64,000 bases of DNA from Acidiluteibacter ferrifornacis (GCF_009909615.1 NZ_WWNE01000003.1:1-64000); one strand, 5' to 3'. Positions 32,877 to 42,959 are shown, counted from the stretch's first letter. The notes: generated by a model not told the origin, from the letters alone. Numbers and translations: made by a program.

Positions 32877-34739
32877 CTACTTTAATACTATCTTCTCCAC
32901 TCCTTTTTTCTGTCCGCCTTTAAGGGCAATAAAATAAATCCCTTTATCTAAATGCGACAAATCGACATTAGTTGTGGATATATTAGACGGGATATGGCCA
33001 ACAAATACAGTTTGACCAAGCGTATTCATTACTTCTAGTTGTTTCGGCTGAGAATTCCCCATAAAATTCACTTGAATTATCCCATTCGTAGGATTCGGAA
33101 AAACTTCTAAATGAAAATCATGGTCAATCTGTTTCTTTATCCCTACATTACTTTGTCCAAAGTGCATACGCATCATTGGTTGTTTTGGAGTCCAACCCCA
33201 TGAAGGATTAGAGCCATTTATATTGATGTAAGTCCCAAATTCATAGTTATTAGGATGAAACTTCTCAACATTCAATGCACGACCAACTGTTAACTCACGG
33301 TTAATCGAATCGCCAAAGGTTTGTTTCAATGCTAAAATATATTGTCCCGAATCTAAAAGAATTGGTGGATCAACTTTAAAATCTAACCAACTCCCTACAT
33401 TATTACTATCCAAAAAATATTCAAAACCCTCGTACTTTAATCCGGGAATCATAATCATATCTGTAATGGAATTATAAGAGGTGTCAAAACCCCAAACTTG
33501 AGCTTTAACACCAACTCCTACGTTCCATGTACTCGCTCCAATCAGATATGAAATGGACGTTAATAAATTGGTTGAATCAATGTGAAAGCGAGTCCCTACA
33601 ATTCCACCATCGTTTGAAGGAAAACCAAATGACCCTGAACTTACTGACCCAAAGCTTTGATCCAAATCTTTAGCGTAAATAGAATCCGTAATTTCATAAT
33701 GAATCGTATCCTCATCAAACAATTCATTGACAGAATCTGAAGAAAGTGAATAAATCAATTGGTATTTTCCAATACCATCTTGATTAGCATAAATAGCACT
33801 TGATAGCACAGATGATGAATCTCTTTTTAGTGTATCTATACGAGTAGAAGGTGTAGAATAAACAACAGCATTATCCTTTAGAACCCTCATATCTAGCTTT
33901 AAATTGCTAGCAGGCTCTCCACCAACATTTCTAACATGCGTCTTTAGCTGAATTGGGCTAGCCATACCTACTGGCACTTTAGTATAATACTCCAACCTTC
34001 CATCACCATTTGAAATAGCAACCTTATCAATTACCACAGCATTATTATACCCTTCAACAATCGCAATATCGTCTATCATCCAGTAGTAATGTGAGGCGTT
34101 CTGATAAAATCGGATATAAATTGTATCCTGGTTGGCGGCAACTGAGGTGATGTCTAATTCTATAGCAGAATTTACCACAGTATTAGGACTTGAACTTAAT
34201 TTCGCATTAAAACTCACCCAATTTACTTTGTCGCTACTCACTTGTAACTCCATAGAATCCGTCGCACTATTACAACAATACCTATAACTCTGTTGCCATC
34301 GTACTTTTACACTTCTTTTTGGTGAAATTACAATAGGGCCCGAGGTTAAATAGGCGTCCATTGATAGAAATCCATTTGCGGGTGTAGGAGTATTGTAATA
34401 ATCAGATGGAAGAGATGCAAATCCATTTAGAGATGTAGTAGAGTGTATTGCTTGTACATTAGAAGAATATTGACCTCCCGGCGCTACTGTCGTATAAATC
34501 CAATCAAAAGCGTTCCCTGTTAGATCAGTAGATATCCATCCATTTGGAACGAAACCATTCGCAAAATCTTCATACCACAAAGTGTCTCCCGCAGATTTAT
34601 TCCATCTAGTATTGTGATTAATTTTTGCATCAATTACTTCTTCAGCTTTAATTAGCAATGCTTCTTGGGCAATCATTCCAAGATTAAAACTAATGAACAA
34701 AAAAAATAAGCCACTTCTGATAAAATTCATAGGTATCAT
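32877..34739 (-). CDS. T9SS-exported protein, tandem paralogue 1
   Basis: A 620-residue secreted protein. Signal peptide; an N-terminal jelly-roll-like domain (about 50-225) starting SAGDTLWYEDF and containing the strictly repeated YRYCCN pair of adjacent Cys and ending HYYWMIDDIAIVEG; middle beta-rich region; and a C-terminal type A T9SS sorting domain (about 545-620) with FPNPTNG and final KGVEKIVLK. No catalytic motif seen; adhesion or matrix role is a guess. The ATG at 34739 immediately follows the stop of the next gene upstream (TAA ATG), with a second ATG three codons on, so the pair 36638-32877 is probably one operon. Confidence 0.82.
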   Translation of the reverse strand: MIPMNFIRSGLFFLFISFNLGMIAQEALLIKAEEVIDAKINHNTRWNKSAGDTLWYEDFANGFVPNGWISTDLTGNAFDWIYTTVAPGGQYSSNVQAIHSTTSLNGFASLPSDYYNTPTPANGFLSMDAYLTSGPIVISPKRSVKVRWQQSYRYCCNSATDSMELQVSSDKVNWVSFNAKLSSSPNTVVNSAIELDITSVAANQDTIYIRFYQNASHYYWMIDDIAIVEGYNNAVVIDKVAISNGDGRLEYYTKVPVGMASPIQLKTHVRNVGGEPASNLKLDMRVLKDNAVVYSTPSTRIDTLKRDSSSVLSSAIYANQDGIGKYQLIYSLSSDSVNELFDEDTIHYEITDSIYAKDLDQSFGSVSSGSFGFPSNDGGIVGTRFHIDSTNLLTSISYLIGASTWNVGVGVKAQVWGFDTSYNSITDMIMIPGLKYEGFEYFLDSNNVGSWLDFKVDPPILLDSGQYILALKQTFGDSINRELTVGRALNVEKFHPNNYEFGTYININGSNPSWGWTPKQPMMRMHFGQSNVGIKKQIDHDFHLEVFPNPTNGIIQVNFMGNSQPKQLEVMNTLGQTVFVGHIPSNISTTNVDLSHLDKGIYFIALKGGQKKGVEKIVLK

Positions 34740-36638
34740 TTAGTAAACAACCACCTTTTGCGTGATCATTCTTCCGTGAGCAATGGATTGAATAAAGTAC
34801 AGTCCTTTAGGTTGGTCAGTCATATCGATTCTGAAAGGAGAGTTTCCATTTGAAATGGATAAACGCTTAACCACCCTACCTTCTATTCCGTATATAATAA
34901 TCTCGCTTACCTCTGAAGACAAAGGTAAAATGAGGTTAAAAACCCCTTTTGTAGGATTCGGTTGAATTTGAAAAGCCTCAGAATTTTCTTGTTCTTCCTT
35001 CAAACTAACTGGCGCACAAACTCCAGTCAAAGGGGTCGCTACATTTAGCCGAATCATAGGCATGGTATTAATAACTCCCCAATTAGGTACAAAGCCACCA
35101 TTTGCATAAAGAAATGATATAAAATCCTTGTCAAATGACTGATAGTTCTCTGCATTCACATCTCTTCCCATGTATAACTCACGTCCATTTTGAAACCCAT
35201 CAGACTGCTCTACAACTGCAACATACCTTCCAGGAGCAGCTGTCACTAGATTCATAAAAGGAATACTAATCCACTGCCCTAAGTCAGAAGTTTGGACCAC
35301 GTAAGTATTCGCACTTTGAGCAATGACAGTATTCAAAGCAGCATTCAAAGAGCCAGCAGTAGTATCAAAACTCCTGACACTGACTTTTACACCCGCACCA
35401 ACATTTAAAGGATTGTTAGTGACATAAAATGAAATAGAACTTAAAGCCTCTGAACGAAACAAATCATAACTTAATGCAAGACAAGAACCGTTCACATTCC
35501 CACCAACAAAGCTTCCAGGCCCTACTTCCGCAGTAGGTTGATTGTAATCACGTGCATAAACTGAATCTGTAACTGTAAAACTATAGTTGGCGGCATTTGT
35601 ATTTTGACTAAGTATGGATGAGTTTGTTTTATAGACTACGTTATAGACTCCTTGGGGCAATTGTTTGTTTACAGCACCTTGCATCATCAAAACACTGTCA
35701 GAATTTGGAAGCAATTGAGTCAAACTGGTAGAAATTCCAGAGTAATACACATTTGCTCCTGAAACAACAGCAGCTTTCAACTGAACATTATTGGAATTTA
35801 TACCACTTTCATTTTTCACTCGTGCAGCAGGATATAGTGAGTTAGTCGCTCCACAAGGCATCATACTATACGACCCTCCTTGACTAGGGTAGTTGTATAA
35901 ATAGGTGTCAGGCATAGTAATTCCGTTATTTGAAATTCCTTGCCCTTCAACAATAGCAATATCATCAACCATCCAATAATAATGTGTAGCCAGTTGATAA
36001 AACCTAAGGTATATGCTTGTTTGATTTGCAGCTACTGAAGAAATGTCGATTTCCATTAAATTGAATGTATGACTATTAGCCGATACCGATAATTTTGTAT
36101 CAAAACTTGTCCAGTTAATATTATCTGTACTCACTTGAAACTCAAAAATATCTGTATTAGAATTACAACAATACCTGAAAGTTTGTTGGAACCGAACTAG
36201 CACGGACGATTTAGCTGGTATGCCAATTGAACCGGAACTTATAGATGAATTAATAGTTTGAAAATTTGCTCCAGGAGGTGTTGGGGTATTGTAAAAATCG
36301 GAAGGAAGAGATGCAAAGCCATTGTTATTGGTAGTTGAAGTCAACGGCCCTACATTAGTAGAGTATTGACCACCTGGCCCCTGTGTTGTAAAAATCCATG
36401 GAGTATTACCTGTGGAAGTCCATTGATTAGTAGAGAAACCACTCCCAAAATCTTCATACCATAAAGTGTCACCGGGTGCTTTATTGATAGAATTTATGAT
36501 CGGCTTATTCCGTATTTCATCCACCGAAACAGCTACCAATTGATGTGTTGCAACTTCGAATTGCTTTAAGTTTACTTGACTCATCAGGGGGGATAGTGAC
36601 AGCGACAATACTGTCAAAAAAAAGGCAACTGTTTTCAT
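34740..36638 (-). CDS. T9SS-exported protein, tandem paralogue 2
   Basis: A 632-residue paralogue with the same plan: signal peptide (to about MSQ, residue 21), APGDTLWYEDF, jelly-roll-like domain with FRYCCN, HYYWMVDDIAIVEG, a middle region, then a type A sorting domain with QPNPTKGVF and end RMITQKVVVY. It is the most diverged of the five: the post-jelly-roll segment is different (extra Cys residues, YNYPSQGGSYSMMPCGA) and the C-terminal Lys is replaced by Tyr. A -7-like box TAACTTTA lies upstream at 36683-36676. Confidence 0.82.
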   Translation of the reverse strand: MKTVAFFLTVLSLSLSPLMSQVNLKQFEVATHQLVAVSVDEIRNKPIINSINKAPGDTLWYEDFGSGFSTNQWTSTGNTPWIFTTQGPGGQYSTNVGPLTSTTNNNGFASLPSDFYNTPTPPGANFQTINSSISSGSIGIPAKSSVLVRFQQTFRYCCNSNTDIFEFQVSTDNINWTSFDTKLSVSANSHTFNLMEIDISSVAANQTSIYLRFYQLATHYYWMVDDIAIVEGQGISNNGITMPDTYLYNYPSQGGSYSMMPCGATNSLYPAARVKNESGINSNNVQLKAAVVSGANVYYSGISTSLTQLLPNSDSVLMMQGAVNKQLPQGVYNVVYKTNSSILSQNTNAANYSFTVTDSVYARDYNQPTAEVGPGSFVGGNVNGSCLALSYDLFRSEALSSISFYVTNNPLNVGAGVKVSVRSFDTTAGSLNAALNTVIAQSANTYVVQTSDLGQWISIPFMNLVTAAPGRYVAVVEQSDGFQNGRELYMGRDVNAENYQSFDKDFISFLYANGGFVPNWGVINTMPMIRLNVATPLTGVCAPVSLKEEQENSEAFQIQPNPTKGVFNLILPLSSEVSEIIIYGIEGRVVKRLSISNGNSPFRIDMTDQPKGLYFIQSIAHGRMITQKVVVY

Positions 36639-36675
36639 GTTGTTTAATTTTATTAAGTCAAGATAATCAATCTAC

Positions 36676-36683
36676 TAAAGTTA
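36676..36683 (-). promoter_or_regulatory. -7 box of the paralogue 2-1 transcript
   Basis: Minus-strand TAACTTTA, one base from TAnnTTTG, 38 bases before the ATG at 36638. No convincing -33 TTG at the usual distance. Confidence 0.4.
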
Positions 36684-36748
36684 GATAAAAAAGTTTAATA
36701 ATTTATAGACAAATTTATTTCAACCCAAAGAGGACTTATAGAATAGAA

Positions 36749-36779
36749 AAAGCGTCCTCAATTTTCTTAAGGACGCTTT
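36749..36779 (-). terminator. Terminator of T9SS paralogue 3
   Basis: A 10-bp stem AAAGCGTCCT/AGGACGCTTT with an 11-base loop, followed on the minus strand by TTCTATT. It lies 17 bases after the stop at 36796. Confidence 0.7.
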
Positions 36780-36795
36780 AACTCGAATTAATAGA

Positions 36796-38685
36796 TTATT
36801 GAATAATTATCTTTTCAACTTTTCTGGTGATGCCATTATTTAATGAAATAAAATAGACACCTTTATCTAACGATGTTAACTCAATACTTTTTGAGTATCT
36901 ATGAGTAATGGTAACATTCTCAGCGTATACTTCTTGTCCTAAAACATTAGCCACTGATAAAACGTAATTCCCTTGATCCGCTGTAATATCTAATTTAAAT
37001 TGTCCATTACTCGGATTTGGAGAAATTCTAAAATTGTTACCACTTTCTTTCGAATCTTTAATACCTACAGGTAATAAATCTCCAAAGTTCATCCTAATCA
37101 TAGGCTGTGCGGTTATCCATCCCCAATTGGGCTGTAAAGAACCTGCAGTGTACACAAAATTGCTTAAAAACAAAGTTTGATTATTTGGCTGTAAATCCTC
37201 AGTAGCTCTAGACCTGCCTAGTGAAAAACTAATAGCAGCACTACTTGCTAAAGATTGCTCTGCCGCAGCAACATACAACCCTGGAGCAAGTATTGTATCA
37301 ACTCGGATAGTAACCCAAGTTCCCAAATCTGAAGCCTGAATAGTGTAGGCATTCTGACTTTGCGCCGCTAATACCAAGGCTCCATTAATGGTACTCTGAG
37401 AAGTATCAAATTTGTAGATCTTGACCTTAAATTGAGCACCAACATTTAAATTGGAAGAAGCAATAAAATAAGAAACAGAAGTTAAGTTAACCGTGTTATC
37501 AATGTTAAATCTAGTACCAATCATTGAACCAGCAGCATCTCCATCAACATATGAACCAGGACCGATGATACCATTTGCAATATTGTAATCTTTAGCAAAG
37601 ATCGTATCACTTATTTTATAGGTTATGGCATCTTTTTCCAATGAAGGGTTATAGCTAGGCAAAAGTCCTTCTGCCAAATAATTAATCGTATAATCTCCAA
37701 CTCCATCTGTATTCTGATATGAATTGTTCAAATAAAAAGTGTCTTTGGACAAAGGAGCTAGACTAGTAACCATTCCGGAAGAATCTTCATATACTATTGT
37801 TGAGTTTTTATATACGCTAACTTTTAATTTTACATTATTTGCAGTTAATCCCCCGCTATTTCTAATTTCTCCCCCAAATGCTAATGGCTGAGATAATGAC
37901 TCGGGTACAATTGAGAAAAAACCTTCTCTAAAAATAGAGCCAAACGAATGGTATGATTTTTCCAATTCTAATTGCTCAGTTACCCCTTCTACAACAGCAA
38001 TATCATCTATCATCCAATAATAATGACTCGCATTTTGATAAAATCGAATATAAATTGTGCTTTGATTTCTTGCAACCTGAGAGATATCCACTTCGAAATC
38101 ACCCATGAATGAGGTACTAGCGCTTACTCCAGGCTTAGCATTAAATGAAGTCCAATTAATACCATCGGAACTCACTTGCACTAACATTTCGTCAATTACC
38201 TGATTACAACAATATCGATAAGACTGCTGCCACCTTAACTTAATACTCGATTTAGGAACTATAGAAATAGGTCCAGAGGTTAAATATGAATCCATGTTGA
38301 GAAATCCTCCAGCAGGAGTTGGAGTATTATAAAAATCTGAAGGTAAGCATGCGAAACCATTTGCTCCTGTTGTCGATGCTATAGGAGGTATTACAGTAGA
38401 ATATTGCCCACCAGGAGCCATTGTAGTATAAATCCAATTAAATCCATTGGACGCATTATTACTCGCAATCCACCCATTATTAGAAAATCCATTTCCAAAG
38501 TCCTCGTACCACAAAGTATCTCCAGGGGATTTGGCAAAATTTGTGGTAAAAGTATTTTTTAACTCATTCCCTGATATTGGCCTTGGAATTTCATCAACCC
38601 AATTTCCAATCAATTGCTCTTGTTGAGCAAATGATAAAATGGAAATGATAAAAAATACAACAGCTAAAGTATATTTCTTTTTCAT
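36796..38685 (-). CDS. T9SS-exported protein, tandem paralogue 3
   Basis: A 629-residue protein from the ATG at 38685, chosen because MKKKYTLAVVFF opens a normal signal peptide; an upstream in-frame start would add 14 residues. Plan as in the other copies: SPGDTLWYEDF, jelly-roll-like domain with YRYCCNQ, HYYWMIDDIAVVEG, middle region with the DGVGDYTINY and FAKDYN motifs, then type A sorting domain with SPNPSNGQFKLD and end RKVEKIIIQ. It has its own terminator and so is a separate transcript. Confidence 0.82.
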   Translation of the reverse strand: MKKKYTLAVVFFIISILSFAQQEQLIGNWVDEIPRPISGNELKNTFTTNFAKSPGDTLWYEDFGNGFSNNGWIASNNASNGFNWIYTTMAPGGQYSTVIPPIASTTGANGFACLPSDFYNTPTPAGGFLNMDSYLTSGPISIVPKSSIKLRWQQSYRYCCNQVIDEMLVQVSSDGINWTSFNAKPGVSASTSFMGDFEVDISQVARNQSTIYIRFYQNASHYYWMIDDIAVVEGVTEQLELEKSYHSFGSIFREGFFSIVPESLSQPLAFGGEIRNSGGLTANNVKLKVSVYKNSTIVYEDSSGMVTSLAPLSKDTFYLNNSYQNTDGVGDYTINYLAEGLLPSYNPSLEKDAITYKISDTIFAKDYNIANGIIGPGSYVDGDAAGSMIGTRFNIDNTVNLTSVSYFIASSNLNVGAQFKVKIYKFDTSQSTINGALVLAAQSQNAYTIQASDLGTWVTIRVDTILAPGLYVAAAEQSLASSAAISFSLGRSRATEDLQPNNQTLFLSNFVYTAGSLQPNWGWITAQPMIRMNFGDLLPVGIKDSKESGNNFRISPNPSNGQFKLDITADQGNYVLSVANVLGQEVYAENVTITHRYSKSIELTSLDKGVYFISLNNGITRKVEKIIIQ

Positions 38686-38825
38686 AACAAAATGCATTGA
38701 GTAAGTACAATATTTAAATTTAATCAATTCTACAGATTTTGTAATTAATACTTATTCTCCATTTCATACAACAGTTATAATTGTTCATAATGGAAAATTA
38801 AAAAAAGCTCATAACAACAAAAAAA

Positions 38826-38851
38826 AGCCTCCTTGATTACTCAAGGAGGCT
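38826..38851 (-). terminator. Terminator of T9SS paralogue 4 (duplicated sequence)
   Basis: A 10-bp stem AGCCTCCTTG/CAAGGAGGCT with a 6-base loop, followed on the minus strand by a run of eight T. The 26-base hairpin is identical to that at 40889-40914. Confidence 0.85.
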
Positions 38852-38877
38852 CCTATAAACATTATTTATCTTATCAA

Positions 38878-40785
38878 TTACTTGATGATCACTTTTTGCA
38901 CCTCTCTATTCACTCCATTGTCTAAAGAAACAAAATAAACACCTTTATCTAAGTTAGAAAGATCGATATTCTTAGTCAAAGTATTGTTTACAGAAATATC
39001 TTCGTTGTATACTACTTGACCAATCACATTTCTAATGGATAAATTGATTCTAAAGTTAAGATCATTAAATTTCAATCTAAAATGACCATCGCTTGGATTG
39101 GGATTAATTGTATAACTACCAACCAACTCATCATTATTAACTGATACCAATCGACAGCTATTATATATTGTGGTGTTAATTCTTATCATTGGTAAAGCTG
39201 TTATCCAGTTCCATTCTGGTGTGGTTGACCCAGCAGTATATACAAAACTACTATAGCCAACGGTTTGGTCATTTGGCTGTAAATACTCTGAATTAATTGA
39301 ACGTCCTAATCTCAATTCCACTGAAGTTGTATTATTATTTAACTGCTCAATCGCAGCCACATACATACCTGCTGGAAGAATATTATTATTACAAACATTC
39401 AATGTCACCCAAGTTCCTAGGTCACTCGCTTGTATGGTATAAGGTAATGAACTTTGCTTCAACCCACCAACACTAAACGCTCCATTTAATGTTGACTGTG
39501 AAGGATCAAAACCCCAAATCTTTGCGCTGACAACTGCTCCAACATTTAAAGTAGAGGGAGATACATAAAAAGACATAGTTGAAACAATAGTGCCAAACCT
39601 AAAACTATATCGAGTTCCAATGCTTGAACCAGCATCATCTCCTCCTAAGTAGGCGCCTGGTCCAATTGCACCGCCAGAAACTCCGTAATCTTTCGCAAAC
39701 ACAGTATCTGTGACTGAAAAAGAAATAGACTGTGAAGTTAGAGAGTCTATCGTATTCACTGAGTCAGCAGCTGCAAAATAATTAATACTGTAATCTCCAA
39801 ATCCATCATGATTGGAATAGGGCAGTAATAAACGAACTGTGTCTGATTCATTAAGATTTAATGAGTTTTTATTAGAAGCAGAATCACTGTATACCATAAC
39901 CCCTCCTTTTTTAACATTAACCTTCAGCTTTGGATTAGTGGAAACAGCAGCCCCCACATTCTTAATTTCGCCACTAAATTGTAATGGTTGTAATAAATGA
40001 AGTGGTATTTTGGTATAAAATCCTTCTCTATCAACAGTACCAAAAGAGCTCAATCCTTTTACTAACTCCAATTGGTTATCAATTCCTTCTAGAATAACTA
40101 TATCATCTATCATCCAAAAATAATGACTCGCACTTTGATAAAATCGGACATATATAGTATCTTCATAGCTTGCAATTGAAGTAATGTTTAATTGTTTCTT
40201 TTCATCAACAAAGGTATTGGGAGTATTGCCTCCTTTTACGTCATAAGTAATCCAATTTATGCTATCTGTACTTACTTGAACTTCCATACGCTCAGTAGCT
40301 GCATTACAACAATAACGGAAGGACTGCTGCCATTGAAGTATTACAACTTTAGTTGGAGTAATGACAATGGGACCTGAAGTCAAATAATTATCCATATTGA
40401 TGAATCCGCTTGTGGGAGTCGGGGTATTGTAAAAGTCTGATCGTAATGACGCAAAGCCGTTAGCGGAAGTAGTAGAGGCAATTGGAGTAGCAATAATAGA
40501 ATACTGGCCACCTGGAGCCAAGGTTGTATAAATCCAATCAAATCCCTTATTTGAAGTGTCTGTTGTCCTCCAATTATTCGTGGAAAATCCATTTCCGAAA
40601 TCCTCATAAAATAAAGTATCACCCTGTGCTTTGTTGGGCGTTGCCAAAATTTTATACTTCAGTTCATCTACTGAAATAGCAGCTGGCATTAGATCCAAAA
40701 GATTGTCCCTAACGCTATCTTGTTGGCCATAGCTTACAGTCATAAATAGCAGCTGGAGTCCGATTAAAAGAGAGAATCCTTTCAT
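38878..40785 (-). CDS. T9SS-exported protein, tandem paralogue 4
   Basis: A 635-residue protein from the ATG at 40785 (MKGFSLLIGLQLLF opens the signal peptide; upstream extension of 14 residues rejected because it would cover the promoter). Same domain plan with QGDTLFYEDF, FRYCCNAATE, HYFWMIDDIVILEG and a type A sorting domain. The last about 40 residues (VNNTLTKNIDLSNLDKG ... VQKVIIK) are almost the same as in paralogue 5, far closer than the rest of the two proteins, which suggests gene conversion. Confidence 0.82.
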   Translation of the reverse strand: MKGFSLLIGLQLLFMTVSYGQQDSVRDNLLDLMPAAISVDELKYKILATPNKAQGDTLFYEDFGNGFSTNNWRTTDTSNKGFDWIYTTLAPGGQYSIIATPIASTTSANGFASLRSDFYNTPTPTSGFINMDNYLTSGPIVITPTKVVILQWQQSFRYCCNAATERMEVQVSTDSINWITYDVKGGNTPNTFVDEKKQLNITSIASYEDTIYVRFYQSASHYFWMIDDIVILEGIDNQLELVKGLSSFGTVDREGFYTKIPLHLLQPLQFSGEIKNVGAAVSTNPKLKVNVKKGGVMVYSDSASNKNSLNLNESDTVRLLLPYSNHDGFGDYSINYFAAADSVNTIDSLTSQSISFSVTDTVFAKDYGVSGGAIGPGAYLGGDDAGSSIGTRYSFRFGTIVSTMSFYVSPSTLNVGAVVSAKIWGFDPSQSTLNGAFSVGGLKQSSLPYTIQASDLGTWVTLNVCNNNILPAGMYVAAIEQLNNNTTSVELRLGRSINSEYLQPNDQTVGYSSFVYTAGSTTPEWNWITALPMIRINTTIYNSCRLVSVNNDELVGSYTINPNPSDGHFRLKFNDLNFRINLSIRNVIGQVVYNEDISVNNTLTKNIDLSNLDKGVYFVSLDNGVNREVQKVIIK

Positions 40786-40806
40786 AGGTTTTAGTTTTTG
40801 TTTCCC

Positions 40807-40834
40807 TAAATATAAGCATTTTAGCATTCATCAA
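40807..40834 (-). promoter_or_regulatory. Promoter of T9SS paralogue 4
   Basis: Minus-strand -33 TTG (40834-40832) and -7 box TATATTTA (40814-40807) with a 17-base spacer, followed by a 21-base leader to the ATG at 40785. Confidence 0.5.
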
Positions 40835-40888
40835 TCCAAATCCAAAATTAATTTCAATTCCAGCAACCAATTTCTATAAACAAAAAAA

Positions 40889-40914
40889 AGCCTCCTTGAT
40901 TACTCAAGGAGGCT
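40889..40914 (-). terminator. Terminator of T9SS paralogue 5 (duplicated sequence)
   Basis: The 26-base hairpin and flanking T run are identical to 38826-38851, although the genes they follow differ over most of their length. Confidence 0.85.
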
Positions 40915-40940
40915 CCTATAAATTTTAGTTATCTTATCAA

Positions 40941-42848
40941 TTACTTGATGATCACTTTTTGTACTTCTCTATTCACTCCATTCTCTAAAGAAACAAAGTA
41001 AATACCTTTATCTAAGTTTGATAAATCAATATTCTTAGTCAAAGTATTGTTTACAGAAATATCTTCGTTGTAAACTACTTGACCAATCATATTTCTTACA
41101 GAAAGGTTAAATCTCGCGTTCTCAGCATCGATTTGAACTTTAAACTGTCCATTACTTGGATTTGGAGAAACGTTGAAACGGTTAATTGCTTCTTTAGTTT
41201 CATTAATACCAATTGGTAATAATTCACCGAAGTTCATTCTGATCATCGGTTGACGAGTAATCCATCCCCATGATGGTGCAGCAGCACCCGCAGGATATAA
41301 ATAGGTTGTGTAGTTTGGTGTTTCGTTATTCGGCTGCAAGGCTTCAGAATTCAATGCTCTACCTAAAGTAAAATCAACGGTAGCAGTATTTGCATTACTT
41401 TGCTCTACAGCAGCAGCATAATTTCCTGCAGGTAATGTAACAGCTGGGATCATTGGGAAAGTTACCCAAGCTCCTACATCAGTTGATTGAATGATATAAG
41501 GAATTGGGTTCTGAGCTACAACTCCAGGAACATTCATTGCATCATTCAATGAAGCTTGAGAGGAATCAAACCCCCATACTTTAGATTTAATTTCAGCACC
41601 AATATTCAATGTAGAAGTTGAAATAAAGTAGGAAACTGAAGTTAATTTAGCCGCTTGCTTTAAGTTGTATCGAACAGCTACTCTTGAACCAGCTGCATCT
41701 CCATCAACATATGAACCAGGCCCAACAGTACCGTTGGCAACATTATAATCTTTACCAAAAATAGTATCAGTAATTGTAAAGTCGATAGATGTCATTGTAC
41801 GAGCCATGTCAGAACTTGCTGCACTTGCAACTGCACTGTAGTTGATGGTATAATCTCCAGTACCATCTGTATTTGCATAAGGCGTTACGATATCTACTGT
41901 ATCAGAAGTTTGAGGAGCTAAAGTAGCTGCTGCTGAAACAGAATCGTTGTAAACTACCGAACTACCCTTAGTAATATTTACTTTTAGTTTAGTGTTGGTT
42001 GCGTTAGAACCTCCATCATTTTTAATTTCTCCTCTGAAAGAAATAGGTTGAGTCATGGCAAATGGAACCATAGTATAAAAACCTTCTCTGTCCGTATTTC
42101 CAAAAGAGCTTAACCCTCTGGTCAATTCTAACTGATTAGAAGCTCCTTCTACGATTGCGATATCATCAATCATCCAGTAATAGTGGCTAGCTGTTTGATG
42201 GAATCTAATGTAAATAGTAGTTTGGTTTGCTGCTGCTGTCGAAATATTCACCTGAATTGGAGCATTAACTACGGTGTTTGGAGTAACCCCCGGCTTTGCT
42301 GAATAAGTTGTCCAGTTTACGTTATCGCTACTAACTTCCACTTCCAATAAATCGGTTGATTGGTTACAGCAGTAACGATAATTTTGTTGCCATCTTAACA
42401 ACACGTTTCCTGTAGCAGGAATAGTAATAGGACCAGAAGTCAAATAAGAATCCATATTAATGAATCCACCACCAGGAGTTGGAGTGTTATAAAAATCTGA
42501 TCTCAACGAAGCAAAACCATTGGCTGCTGTAGTTGAAGTGATTGCTGGTACTGTTGAAGAATACTGACCACCTGGAGCAGCAGTAGTATAAATCCAATCA
42601 AAACCATTCTGGCTTATATCATTAGAAACCCAGCCATTGGTAGAAAATCCTGTTCCAAAATCTTCATAAAATAAGGTATCGCCTTCCGCTTTATTAAAAT
42701 TTACAGTTGAAGAAGCATTCTTCAAATCTTCTGCAGTTACAGGTACTAATTTCTCATCCATCACTTTACCTACCATTTTCTCTTGCTGAGCAAAAGCGAA
42801 GGTAGAAGCTAAAACAAGTGCACCTGTTAAAAAGTAATTCTTTTTCAT
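40941..42848 (-). CDS. T9SS-exported protein, tandem paralogue 5
   Basis: A 635-residue secreted protein. Signal peptide cleaved near FAFAQ (residue 20). Jelly-roll-like N-terminal domain about 57-235 with GDTLFYEDF, APGGQYS, NTPTP, YRYCC (C160-C161) and HYYWMIDDIAIVEG. Middle region with FTITDTIFGKDYN and YVDGDAAGSR. Type A T9SS sorting domain from about 555 with SPNPSNGQF and end REVQKVIIK. It is richer in Ala/Thr and has more regular codons than its paralogues, which may mean higher expression. Function unknown; no enzyme motif visible. Confidence 0.84.
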   Translation of the reverse strand: MKKNYFLTGALVLASTFAFAQQEKMVGKVMDEKLVPVTAEDLKNASSTVNFNKAEGDTLFYEDFGTGFSTNGWVSNDISQNGFDWIYTTAAPGGQYSSTVPAITSTTAANGFASLRSDFYNTPTPGGGFINMDSYLTSGPITIPATGNVLLRWQQNYRYCCNQSTDLLEVEVSSDNVNWTTYSAKPGVTPNTVVNAPIQVNISTAAANQTTIYIRFHQTASHYYWMIDDIAIVEGASNQLELTRGLSSFGNTDREGFYTMVPFAMTQPISFRGEIKNDGGSNATNTKLKVNITKGSSVVYNDSVSAAATLAPQTSDTVDIVTPYANTDGTGDYTINYSAVASAASSDMARTMTSIDFTITDTIFGKDYNVANGTVGPGSYVDGDAAGSRVAVRYNLKQAAKLTSVSYFISTSTLNIGAEIKSKVWGFDSSQASLNDAMNVPGVVAQNPIPYIIQSTDVGAWVTFPMIPAVTLPAGNYAAAVEQSNANTATVDFTLGRALNSEALQPNNETPNYTTYLYPAGAAAPSWGWITRQPMIRMNFGELLPIGINETKEAINRFNVSPNPSNGQFKVQIDAENARFNLSVRNMIGQVVYNEDISVNNTLTKNIDLSNLDKGIYFVSLENGVNREVQKVIIK

Positions 42849-42884
42849 TGTGTGTGTTTTTAGTTAAACAATTTTTATCAACCC

Positions 42885-42912
42885 TAAAGTTAAGACTTTT
42901 TTATTAAATCAA
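42885..42912 (-). promoter_or_regulatory. Promoter of T9SS paralogue 5
   Basis: Minus-strand -33 TTG (42912-42910) and -7 box TAACTTTA (42892-42885) separated by 17 bases, with a leader of about 30 bases to the ATG at 42848. Confidence 0.5.
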
Positions 42913-42959
42913 TAGATTTTTACAAAAAGTTTAAATTTATGTTAACGTTTTAAACGGTT

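Noticed and set aside
32871-42959. Interpretation of the five repeated genes as a mobile element or prophage
   Set aside because: No transposase, integrase, terminal repeats or target duplication is visible; each gene has signal peptide and sorting domain and ordinary promoters and terminators.
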